DNA from: Verrucomicrobiales bacterium
GTDB taxonomy: Bacteria; Verrucomicrobiota; Verrucomicrobiia; Limisphaerales; UBA11320
Assembly (NCBI GenBank): GCA_016793885.1
Contig: JAEUHE010000060.1
Coordinates: forward strand, 1-64,000
Direction of reading: 5' to 3'
Length of the DNA: 64,000 nt
This document shows positions 25,590 to 34,141 of this stretch, in pieces (positions within the stretch are counted from its first letter, which is position 1; every line of letters begins with the position of its first letter). Both the position numbers and the translations under genes were made by a program. The notes under the pieces were generated by a model. That model saw only the letters and a program-made list of their open reading frames with translations, was not told the DNA's origin and did no database searches.

Positions 25590-28500
25590 TCACTTTACCC
25601 GGGCACGGAGCTCGATGCTTTCGGAATGGCTGTTGAACTCGGGGGCATAGAGACATTGGATCTCTGCCAGTCCACTTTGATATTCGCCCGCATGTTGGAC
25701 CCGAGTGCTGTATTCGAAGACATAAGACCCCTTGGCCAGATAGTCCAAGAAGAAGTGGCTGGCGGTGTCACGAGTGGACTCGTAGTAAGCCAGTCCATCC
25801 TGATACTTGTATTGGGACAGTGCGTTGATGGGCTCAAGACCGCTGCCGCGCTGGTCCTTCAGATGCACGAACTCGACATCGCGATCCACTCGTAGTTCCA
25901 GTCGAATGACGACTTCGGCGCCAACTGTGACGGGGCCGCTGATCGGGACGAGTACGCCGCTGGTGTTCCTCGTGTAGAGGGCTTTCTTGAGCTGGAGCGG
26001 GGTGCCCGTGTGTGAAGGAATCTTGGAGATGTCTTCCAAGTATTGCCAATGGATGCTAGCCCAAGCCACCCCTGGATCGGTTTTGGCTAACGTGATCCGA
26101 CCTTGGTTGGGTCGCACATCCGATCCATTGATCTGCTTCTCGTAGAATCCGGTGCCGGCCTCGGGGGTGGAGAGACGTCCCGGCAGTTTTGTGCTTTCGA
26201 TCGGTTTCCCAGCGAGCTGGATCTGAACCTTGGCATCGCTCGCCAGCCCGCTCACCCCGCGGAGGAGGAGCGCGTAAACGGCATCGGCCGTGGCCTTGGT
26301 GGTTTTCCAGGCTTGCGTCTGCTTTTGCTTGAGCAGCCACACGTGACAATCCTCAACCGCCTTGCGGTCCTTGGCCACCTCCTCCAGCACTTCGATCATC
26401 ATCGCTTGGGTCTCGATGGGTGCTTGTTGCCAGCCCCATCCCGCTTCGGTATCCCGCCAAAACATGCCCAGCTCGGGCGTGGACACGGAACGCTCCCGCA
26501 GGGATTTGACAATGGCTAACGGAGTCGTCGGGTCGGCCCAGCGTTGGAGCGCGAGGGCAACGTGACCCTGCGAGAGGCGATTCGGCAGCCGCACCCAGTG
26601 ACGTCGGGCTTGGTCCAGCCAGAATGCGATGGCTCCTTGAGAGGCGGGAGGAATCGGAGCTTCTTTGAGAAAGAAGCTTCGAGCGTAAAGGTAGAGAGCC
26701 ATGGTGGAATCGAAGTGGGGGCTTTCCTTTTTATCATGCTGAAGGATCCAGCGGTGGCGCTCGACGATCCAAGCATCCAAGCGTCCCCAAGCGCGGATGG
26801 CAGTGTCGATCGGGATGTCGACGCCGAGATGTCGCAATCGGCCGATGCCGCTGGCGATGTAGAGCGTGATGAAGTCGTTGCCGGGGCCTCCGGGGAACCA
26901 AGGCCAGCGACCATCGCTGAGTTGCATCTCCTGCAGCTGCTGATGGAGCCGTTGCGTTTCCGATTCGATGCGGCCGGGCGCGAACAGCTCGCCCAGCCGG
27001 CGACGCGATTCCGTTTCGTCTTGGGCTTGTCGTAACCACGGCGTTTCCTCAATCAACACCGACTTGAGATCCTGGTTCTTTTCCAGGGGGCTTTGGAGGG
27101 CCGGAGTCGCTCGCCACGCCTCAAATACTGATTTGAGCTTGGGATCAGAGTGCAGGACGTGACGGGCCAGCGAGTTGGCGTAGAGCCGGTTGAACGTCTG
27201 TTCGCTGCACTCGTGAGGGAACTCCATGAGGTAGGGCAGGGCGAGAACGGCGTACCAGGCTGGATGGCTTACCACCTGCACATTCAGTCCCTGATGAATC
27301 AACGAGCGGGAAGCGCCCGATTGCAGCAGATGGTCGAATTGAAATTCCTGGGTGCCGGGACCACGGATCGGCAGTGGCATCGACTCCGTGACGAAGATCT
27401 TGCGCGAGAGAACGGGCAGGAAACCTTCCTCCCCATCGCTCCATCGGTCGGTGGAGGCCACCGCCTGGTAGGTTAGGAAGCCCATGGCATCGGGAATCCG
27501 GATGGACCAGCTGAAGCTTCGCGACTCTTTGGGAGCCAGGTTGAAGGCCAGCTCAGGCCGGGTGTTGGCTAGGTCGGCATCGGCTGGCCGATCGTCCACA
27601 GCGACCTTGAACTGAAGTCGAACCTTGCCTTGCCGGCGGTTGCTCGAGTTATTGGACACCTTCACGCGGAATTCCAGGGCGTCGCCCTCCCGAACGAATC
27701 GAGGTGGGTTCGGCTGGACCATGATTTCCTTGCTGGTGACGGCTCGAGCTTGGAGGGAGCCAGAACGCAGGCGCTGATCGTGAGCGAAGGCAAGGAAGCG
27801 CCACTCGGTGAGCGCCTCGGGCATGGTGAACGTGAGGCGCACGATTCCATTCGAGTCGCTGAGCGCCTGAGGAATAAAGAAGGCGGTTTCGTTGAGGTTC
27901 CGGCGCGGTGTTACGGCGCCCAAGGAGGGTGGCGGGGCGTTTGGGCGACCAGGGGCAGGCGGTGGTGATGGCGGAGCGCCCGCAGCGATTGCTTTTGCTG
28001 CCCCTCCCAATCCGATTTCCGGAGCGGCCACGGCGAACCGCGCCGTGGAATCCATGACCGCCGCGGGCGCTGCCATCATCGGGCTGGGCAGAACCGTCCC
28101 CCACCGCGGACCGCGGGAGTCGCCGACGCCCGAACCATCCTCGAACCGTCGGTAGAGTTCCTGTATCAGTCCTGGATCGGGCGGCTCAGGCCAGCTGCCG
28201 GCAAAGAACTGGAGATCTTCTTCCCGGTTGTTGAACTGGGGCGAAATAAAAGACATTCCGTTGCCGAAGATGTCAAAGCGTTCGTGCCAGGCGTGTGGTT
28301 TGATCGCATCGAGCGATGCATCGTAGAGCGCTGCTACCATTTCGGTCAGTTGCCCAGATACACCCTTAGCATTCGCGACGGCGTTGGTTGGGATCTTGGG
28401 TTTGACGATCACGCTCCAGGTTTGCGGTTTGCCCGGTTCGAGATGGCTGGTCCAATGTTCCCACTGGAGATCCAACTCTTGGTTGCTCCACGGGACCTCC

Positions 28501-31500
28501 ACCTGATGCGAGGTCAGCAGGGCTCGGTTGTCCCGCACCTGAGTGACATGAACGGTGAAGCCGCCGCGGAGCGCTTCCGTCACGAGCTGGGTTACCGCGT
28601 GCTGGGTGGCACCGACGGGCGTCCAGAATCGCTGCACTGGTTTGTCACGATGTTCGATCTCGATGAAGGCCCGTCCCTCATCGTAGCCAGTGCCCCAGAT
28701 CGCCGACAGAGTTTGCCCGGGTTCCAACGTCCAGCTCGGAGCGCCGACGAATTGTGGGATTTTAATGGGGAAGCGGTTCTTTGCGGGATCCACCACCAGG
28801 AAGCTCACCTCCGTCTGAACCGGATTCCCCGCTCGGTCGCGGCTCGTCCAGACGGCGCGGTATGCTCCGGTGGCTAGCGTCAGTTGGGTGGAGGTCTTGC
28901 CCTCGGCGTCCGATCGGAAGGGCTCCGCTTTCACGCGTGCTCCCAAGTCCCAGGACTCCGGCTGGGAAGGATCCTTCGTGGGCTGCGGCAACTCGGAGAA
29001 GCGATTCATCCGGCCGCTGAGGGTCGGGCGCACGACGTTGGTCGGCTGTCGAAGCTGGAATACGGAAACCGTTCCCTGCAGCTGGAGCGGATTGTTTTCC
29101 AAGTCCTGGCAGAGGGCCTCAAGGCGAACGGGACTCCCGGGGGTCTGCCACTCCGCCACCGTGCCGGTCAGTTGGGCGGTCCGGTATCCGATGCGAAACG
29201 CTCGATCCTGCGAACGTGTCTCCCCGTTCGAATCGGTGATGTCCACGTGCACGTTGAAGACGAAGACCGGATCATTCGTTCGCTGGGTCTTGAGATCGGG
29301 ACGCGCCACGAACTCCAGCGTGAACCGGCCGTCGGCATCCGTCTGACTTGATCCCGAGCCTATGTCCTCAGGATTCCCCTGCGGGCCAAAGCGCGGAAAC
29401 CCGCGACCGCGGTGGAACGGAGCGGTTGGGAAGGGCGAGTGGAACTCGGCAGTTCGAGTAATTCTCCAGCGGACCTCCGTAGCGGCCACCGGCATGCCGG
29501 TCAGGGTGAGTGCCAGGCCGTCCACTTTCACGCTTTCCGTCAACCGTGGTGACTGGCGGGTGGGAGACAGCGTGATTTGGAACTTCGGACGCTTGTATTC
29601 CTCCACGTTGAAGGAAGTGCGGCTCTCCGGGTGGGCCTGATCATACAACGACATCATGCCGAGAAGACGATCCTTGGGGGCGGTGAAGGTGCCGGCGAAG
29701 GATCCGTATTCGTTCACTCGGTGCTTCTGCCGCGCAATCTCCTGACCGTTGACGTCGGTGAGTACCAACGTAATGGAGCCTTTGGCCGGCTCGTAAGTGT
29801 TGCGCTCGGTGTCGGCCAGAACGCGAATGCCTTTGAACTGAATACTTTGGCCAGGTCGATAGAGCGATCGATCCGTGAACAGGAGGGTTTTTTCCTGAGG
29901 CTGGTGAGCGAGTTTTGGATTCCAGGAAACGGCTTCCCAGGATCCAACGCGTCGGTTTCCGGATATCACCTCGAGAAGGTAACCTTGCCCGGGGGGAGCT
30001 GCTTCCGATTGAAATGTTCCCAGGGCATCCGTCGTTAGGGTGGACGACAATCGGAGCGCCGGTCGTTGATGGTTGAATCGCAAGAGACGGACGCTGGCGC
30101 TGGGGATCGGCTCACCGGAAACGGCATCGAGCACGAATCCTTCGAGCCGGCCGGAGCGCGGTCGAGTAATCAAGGCAAGGTCGCTCACCCAGAGCGTGGT
30201 GAAGGCCAGAGGGCCCTTCTTTTCCGTGAAACCAGGGTCCGGGCTCGCGACTAGTATGTAGAATCCGGGAGGGAGCCCTGTGGGTTGGGCCAGCTCGAGC
30301 GCCTTCTCTTGGAAATCTGGAGTGTTAGGGATGGCGTAGGAACCTTGCCAGACTGGCGTTTTAGCCAGGGTGCGACGGCGTATACCTTCATCCCAGAGGC
30401 CGGGTGATTGATAGTGGTTCGTCCAATCGGAACCGAGGATTTTTAACGAGACATTGGTGATGTTGCGGTAGCGAATCTCCAGCGGGGCGCGCGGTCCCTT
30501 GCCATCTGGCAACCAGACCTTTTCGGCAGCGAGCTGGAGGCTGGGAGTTTCGATGGCTTGGATCAGCTGCCGACAGAGGGCGCCTCCGGGGGATTTCGGG
30601 TAACGCTGGAGCCCTTGTGTCGCGACTCGATGCGCTTCGGCGGGTGAGCCTGCTTCGCTGTGGGTTTCCGCCAGATGGAACAAGGCTTTGGCGGAGAGGG
30701 GATGGTTCTGGTGGGTTGTGGCGAAGCGACTCAAGGCCTCCTGGTGCAGGCGCGATCGCGCTTCGCCGACGGCTACATTGGAGGCCCACTGGATTCGAGC
30801 GAGGTCGACATCGAGTCGGGCGCTGGGATCGTCATCGTTCCCGTGAAAGAGCAGTAGGTCTCGGAACAGGAACAGCGCCTTTTCCTCAGGAGACTCATTC
30901 GCGCGCCGCTCGATCTTTGCTGCTCGGGTGAACTCCGCGGCGGTTCCAAAGAGAGGAATGACTCCATAGACCGGGACATCCGCCAGCCATTCGATTCCAG
31001 TGGATGGCCGGGCTACACTTTGTTCTCCGGAGGTATAAAAGCGCAGGGCTTCATGAGCGATGAAATCGTAAAGGGTCGGGCGGTACGAATCCGGCACGGT
31101 GCCCGGGACCAGGATACCGTTGAAGGAGGCGACCGGGGTGGCCTTGAGGAATGCTTGCGCACGGAGGGAAGCTTGAAATTGCCGGTCGATCTCTTGGAAA
31201 AGACGCGAGAGATCCCAGGTGGTGAAATCGTTGCCGGGAGCCTGCGACGTGCTGCTGCGTTGAAGGAATCGCCAACGATTCTGTTGGAAGTAGTCCCAGT
31301 AAGCCTGGGCTAGGACGGTTTGAAGAATCGGCTGGAGCTCTTGGGCATTCTCCTGCAAGGCCGTCGTCAGACGTCGAATTTTCTCCTCGCCTAGCCCGCC
31401 TTGGATCTCGGTTTCCAACTGGATCCGACGGCAGATCGCTCGCGCGGCCTCGCCCCAGGTCTTCTGGGCGATGGCCTGCTTCGCGATCGGGTCCAGTAAT

Positions 31501-31640
31501 TCGATGGCGGTCTTCGGCAGACCGGCTGCGATGGCCTTATCGACCACTGCCCAGTCCGCGTCCCGGGCTGGTGCCTTCGCCCCGAGGCAGAGCAGGGGGC
31601 CTGCGGCAAGTAAGCCGATGAGAATGAACAGTCTCTTCAT
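25590..31640 (-). CDS. Bacterial alpha-2-macroglobulin-like protein with thioester motif
   Basis: 2016 aa, secreted (signal peptide RLFILIGLLAAGPLLCLGA; PLLC does not fit a lipobox well, so soluble export is more likely). The first 400 residues are helical and TPR-like. The MG domains follow, including MG2 around LLFTDRSLYRPGQSIQFKG and the carboxypeptidase-regulatory-like stretch GRLEGFVLDAVSGEPIPSA. A low-complexity Ala/Pro/Gly insert lies around residues 1175-1240. The A2M domain (ETAFFIPQALSDSNGIV) leads to the thioester Cys1478-Ser-Glu-Gln1481 (CSEQ) and an alpha-alpha toroid. In characterised members the thioester traps attacking proteases, so a defence role at the cell surface is expected. 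No penicillin-binding partner (pbpC) is adjacent; the partner gene is gluQ. Confidence 0.9.
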   Translation of the reverse strand: MKRLFILIGLLAAGPLLCLGAKAPARDADWAVVDKAIAAGLPKTAIELLDPIAKQAIAQKTWGEAARAICRRIQLETEIQGGLGEEKIRRLTTALQENAQELQPILQTVLAQAYWDYFQQNRWRFLQRSSTSQAPGNDFTTWDLSRLFQEIDRQFQASLRAQAFLKATPVASFNGILVPGTVPDSYRPTLYDFIAHEALRFYTSGEQSVARPSTGIEWLADVPVYGVIPLFGTAAEFTRAAKIERRANESPEEKALFLFRDLLLFHGNDDDPSARLDVDLARIQWASNVAVGEARSRLHQEALSRFATTHQNHPLSAKALFHLAETHSEAGSPAEAHRVATQGLQRYPKSPGGALCRQLIQAIETPSLQLAAEKVWLPDGKGPRAPLEIRYRNITNVSLKILGSDWTNHYQSPGLWDEGIRRRTLAKTPVWQGSYAIPNTPDFQEKALELAQPTGLPPGFYILVASPDPGFTEKKGPLAFTTLWVSDLALITRPRSGRLEGFVLDAVSGEPIPSASVRLLRFNHQRPALRLSSTLTTDALGTFQSEAAPPGQGYLLEVISGNRRVGSWEAVSWNPKLAHQPQEKTLLFTDRSLYRPGQSIQFKGIRVLADTERNTYEPAKGSITLVLTDVNGQEIARQKHRVNEYGSFAGTFTAPKDRLLGMMSLYDQAHPESRTSFNVEEYKRPKFQITLSPTRQSPRLTESVKVDGLALTLTGMPVAATEVRWRITRTAEFHSPFPTAPFHRGRGFPRFGPQGNPEDIGSGSSQTDADGRFTLEFVARPDLKTQRTNDPVFVFNVHVDITDSNGETRSQDRAFRIGYRTAQLTGTVAEWQTPGSPVRLEALCQDLENNPLQLQGTVSVFQLRQPTNVVRPTLSGRMNRFSELPQPTKDPSQPESWDLGARVKAEPFRSDAEGKTSTQLTLATGAYRAVWTSRDRAGNPVQTEVSFLVVDPAKNRFPIKIPQFVGAPSWTLEPGQTLSAIWGTGYDEGRAFIEIEHRDKPVQRFWTPVGATQHAVTQLVTEALRGGFTVHVTQVRDNRALLTSHQVEVPWSNQELDLQWEHWTSHLEPGKPQTWSVIVKPKIPTNAVANAKGVSGQLTEMVAALYDASLDAIKPHAWHERFDIFGNGMSFISPQFNNREEDLQFFAGSWPEPPDPGLIQELYRRFEDGSGVGDSRGPRWGTVLPSPMMAAPAAVMDSTARFAVAAPEIGLGGAAKAIAAGAPPSPPPAPGRPNAPPPSLGAVTPRRNLNETAFFIPQALSDSNGIVRLTFTMPEALTEWRFLAFAHDQRLRSGSLQARAVTSKEIMVQPNPPRFVREGDALEFRVKVSNNSSNRRQGKVRLQFKVAVDDRPADADLANTRPELAFNLAPKESRSFSWSIRIPDAMGFLTYQAVASTDRWSDGEEGFLPVLSRKIFVTESMPLPIRGPGTQEFQFDHLLQSGASRSLIHQGLNVQVVSHPAWYAVLALPYLMEFPHECSEQTFNRLYANSLARHVLHSDPKLKSVFEAWRATPALQSPLEKNQDLKSVLIEETPWLRQAQDETESRRRLGELFAPGRIESETQRLHQQLQEMQLSDGRWPWFPGGPGNDFITLYIASGIGRLRHLGVDIPIDTAIRAWGRLDAWIVERHRWILQHDKKESPHFDSTMALYLYARSFFLKEAPIPPASQGAIAFWLDQARRHWVRLPNRLSQGHVALALQRWADPTTPLAIVKSLRERSVSTPELGMFWRDTEAGWGWQQAPIETQAMMIEVLEEVAKDRKAVEDCHVWLLKQKQTQAWKTTKATADAVYALLLRGVSGLASDAKVQIQLAGKPIESTKLPGRLSTPEAGTGFYEKQINGSDVRPNQGRITLAKTDPGVAWASIHWQYLEDISKIPSHTGTPLQLKKALYTRNTSGVLVPISGPVTVGAEVVIRLELRVDRDVEFVHLKDQRGSGLEPINALSQYKYQDGLAYYESTRDTASHFFLDYLAKGSYVFEYSTRVQHAGEYQSGLAEIQCLYAPEFNSHSESIELRARVK

Positions 31641-31789
31641 GTCAGTGCACTTAGCGTCACGCCCTGTTTGACGGTGGTAGTCGGTTAAAACTCCCGTCTT
31701 TGTGGCGATGACGCCGAAGTGAGTACAGCGGAAGAGCGAGTGGGCGTCAATGACACCGCGGTCCCTGCGTCAGCCATTCCTTGCTACGG

Positions 31790-34072
31790 CTAGCGATTGG
31801 CCGCATTCGGTGTGGGAACCAGTGTCGACCAATGATCCGCATCGGCCGCGGACCTTCCGTAGGAAACATCGCTCGACAAAGGCCCAAACTGGATCCGATC
31901 CAAGACTTGATTGCTTCGAGCATCCGCATCGATGAGCAGTAGCTCCTCCCCCTGGTTCGATAGCTTGAAGCTCGCGTGAAGGCCGGGCACCGCCAGTCCA
32001 TCTTCATCCGCCCAGATCAGGAGATAACCATGGGCGGGTACCACGGTCCCGTTGGGAAAAGCCCACTTCCGAGGCGATGCTGGATCGTCGGTCAAATACT
32101 GACCGGTCAGATCCACCGGGCTCGATGTGAGATTGCGCAGTTCGACCCAGTCCTCATGCTCGCCCTGAGGATCCGCCAGGGTGCTGACATTCTCCGACAC
32201 TAACTCGTTGATCACCACCCCTCGATGGGAGCCGATGGAAAGCGCAACTTCATAGTGATACGTGACATTCTCCGCACGGGCTGGAGCATAACGAGCCGCC
32301 TGAGCCGCGTTGTTGGCACGGGCTTCGATGTAGTAATGAATCTTGTTTCCTGCGGGAAACGGACTCGTGACGGCTCCAAACAGGCCATCGTTCGCCGCCC
32401 CATCCCCGTGTGTTCCATCATCCAACATCTGGTGGGTGGTGAATCGTCCATAGGGTTTGTCGCGGAAATGCAGCCAAACGGAGTGAATTCCGCTGCCGCT
32501 CGACACAACGTGAGCCGTAATCGCGGCAGCCTGGGTTGCGTAGACCGGCTCCGTTGGCCCCTGAACCGAAACAATGTTCGGCTGCAACGGAGTCAGCTCT
32601 GCATGCGACATCAGGTAGTTGTAGCGGTTTGTGATGAAGGTCCTGAGAGCCACGAGATCATTCGTGTAGGCCGCCATGGTAATCCCCTTGCGCGGATCGG
32701 CGATCAGCGCCTGGACGCTCAGGGCATGAAAGGCCTGGATATTGGAAGTCATCACGCTGGGATTGAAATTCTCGCTGAGAACGGTGCGCATGTGAGCTAA
32801 GTAGCGCTGGCGAAGTTCCTTGATCGGCAAAAGTTTGTACAACAAGGGGCGCGTCGCGCTCGTGGCGCCAAAGACCGGCGAGAGGGTGGCATCCCCCGCG
32901 ACGAACGCTTCATTGCCATCGTGCTCGACGGGGTGAATGCGGCCACTCTCGATTTCGTAGTAGAATCCGTAGTCGGCTCCTTTGTTCCAGTAACTGTCGT
33001 CGTCCGCAAAAATGTTCTCGATGGCCAGGAACCAGAGCCAGTTGTCGATGGCGAACACATCCTCCACCGCATCGCGAAGGTTCGCCGCGGGAGTGTTGTT
33101 GAGAACATCGATCGCGTGCACGAGTCGTCCAAACGCCACCGCCGAGCTGGCGTTGTCGGTTTTGAGCGTGTAGCGACTCTGGTAGGTGCTGATATTCGTG
33201 TTGCCAAGATAGCCAAACGCCGTGGTTGCCGTGGAGTTTGGATTGTTGGGAGCTCTCCATCGATCGCCATTGTTGCTGGGAAACCATTCCTTAATGAGCA
33301 CGGAATCCTCCTGTTGAATCAGCGAATAGACGCTCCAGAGGGATCCGTTGGCGAACAGCTGACACATGGCGCCCTTCGGACAAGGGGTGTATTGGCTCAT
33401 CACCCCGAAATAGAGGGGCTCTCGCATCACGGTCTCGTCACCGGCCGCATTGTTCAAGTTCACCGTGGAATACGTCATCAGGTCCGCATTCGTCACGACG
33501 AAATCAAACTGCAGATTGATCGACTTGCGAACCGGGCCACGACTGGTCCCTCCAGGCCCGCCTCCGCCCCCACCGCCCGTGTACGAGGTATTCCCCTTAA
33601 AGCGAGCGCCGATGTGGTGGTTCGTTGCCCCATTGTCCATCCCCAGGAGGGGGAGATAGATATTGCGCTCATTCTGCCGCGCCAGGTGCATGGCGTTGCT
33701 GAAGGCTTGCGCCGTCGCTTGAGTGTAGGTGATCGAGATTGTCCGAAACAGCTTGGGGTCATAGAGCCCCGCGGTTTTCTCCGCGCGGAAGAAGGCGGAA
33801 GGCTCCCCGGCCGTTCCCACCGTTCGCCAGGCCGCGTTGGTGTCATTGCCGGACAGCAGCGGCCCCAGCTGTTTCAAGGTAATCCAGTCCGACAAGTTGC
33901 TGCTGGTGGATAGGAGCCAATCCTCGTCCTTGTCCCCATCCACCTTTAAACGCACCTCGCCGCCAGTCACTTGCAGCACAACCGTTCCATCTGCCGCTGC
34001 CACGTACCAGCACGAACCGAGCACCAGGCATTTCAACACCACCGAAATACACAGGCGGATCAAAGTTCTCAT
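31790..34072 (-). CDS. Secreted CotH-kinase protein with lamin-tail domain
   Basis: 760 aa from the ATG at 34072 (signal peptide LCISVVLKCLVLGSCWYVAA). Directly after the signal, residues about 28-95 carry the module found at the C-termini of other secreted proteins here (LSTSSNLSDWITL, then AFFRAEK). CotH kinase-like sequence runs about 105-490: FKGNTSY, a glycine run, RKSINLQFDF and the acidic motif HPVEHDGNEAF. A beta-rich domain with YATQAAAITAHV lies near 510-610. A lamin-tail domain (VVINELVSENVSTL...YLLIWADEDG) covers about 625-755. The protein is probably an extracellular protein kinase-like enzyme or structural factor. The 149-bp gap to the alpha-2-macroglobulin start at 31640 has no obvious signals. 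Confidence 0.88.
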   Translation of the reverse strand: MRTLIRLCISVVLKCLVLGSCWYVAAADGTVVLQVTGGEVRLKVDGDKDEDWLLSTSSNLSDWITLKQLGPLLSGNDTNAAWRTVGTAGEPSAFFRAEKTAGLYDPKLFRTISITYTQATAQAFSNAMHLARQNERNIYLPLLGMDNGATNHHIGARFKGNTSYTGGGGGGGPGGTSRGPVRKSINLQFDFVVTNADLMTYSTVNLNNAAGDETVMREPLYFGVMSQYTPCPKGAMCQLFANGSLWSVYSLIQQEDSVLIKEWFPSNNGDRWRAPNNPNSTATTAFGYLGNTNISTYQSRYTLKTDNASSAVAFGRLVHAIDVLNNTPAANLRDAVEDVFAIDNWLWFLAIENIFADDDSYWNKGADYGFYYEIESGRIHPVEHDGNEAFVAGDATLSPVFGATSATRPLLYKLLPIKELRQRYLAHMRTVLSENFNPSVMTSNIQAFHALSVQALIADPRKGITMAAYTNDLVALRTFITNRYNYLMSHAELTPLQPNIVSVQGPTEPVYATQAAAITAHVVSSGSGIHSVWLHFRDKPYGRFTTHQMLDDGTHGDGAANDGLFGAVTSPFPAGNKIHYYIEARANNAAQAARYAPARAENVTYHYEVALSIGSHRGVVINELVSENVSTLADPQGEHEDWVELRNLTSSPVDLTGQYLTDDPASPRKWAFPNGTVVPAHGYLLIWADEDGLAVPGLHASFKLSNQGEELLLIDADARSNQVLDRIQFGPLSSDVSYGRSAADADHWSTLVPTPNAANR

Positions 34073-34108
34073 GATGCTCACTCTACACCACAAGCATTAA
34101 GAGAACAT

Positions 34109-34134
34109 GAAGATCCCCGCGTTTTCGGGGCTTC
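34109..34134 (-). terminator. Possible intrinsic terminator of the gene at 34142
   Basis: On the minus strand, 7 nt after the stop codon, GAAG-CCCCG/CGGGG-CTTC form a 9-bp stem with a two-base bulge and a 6-nt loop. The following bases (ATGTTCTCTT) are only moderately T-rich, so termination is likely but not certain. Confidence 0.4.
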
Positions 34135-34141
34135 CTGATAT

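Noticed and set aside
25590-31640. Lipoprotein signal (PLLC) in the alpha-2-macroglobulin
   Set aside because: Position -1 is Leu rather than Gly, Ala or Ser and the residues after Cys are hydrophobic; a normal signal-peptidase I site fits better.
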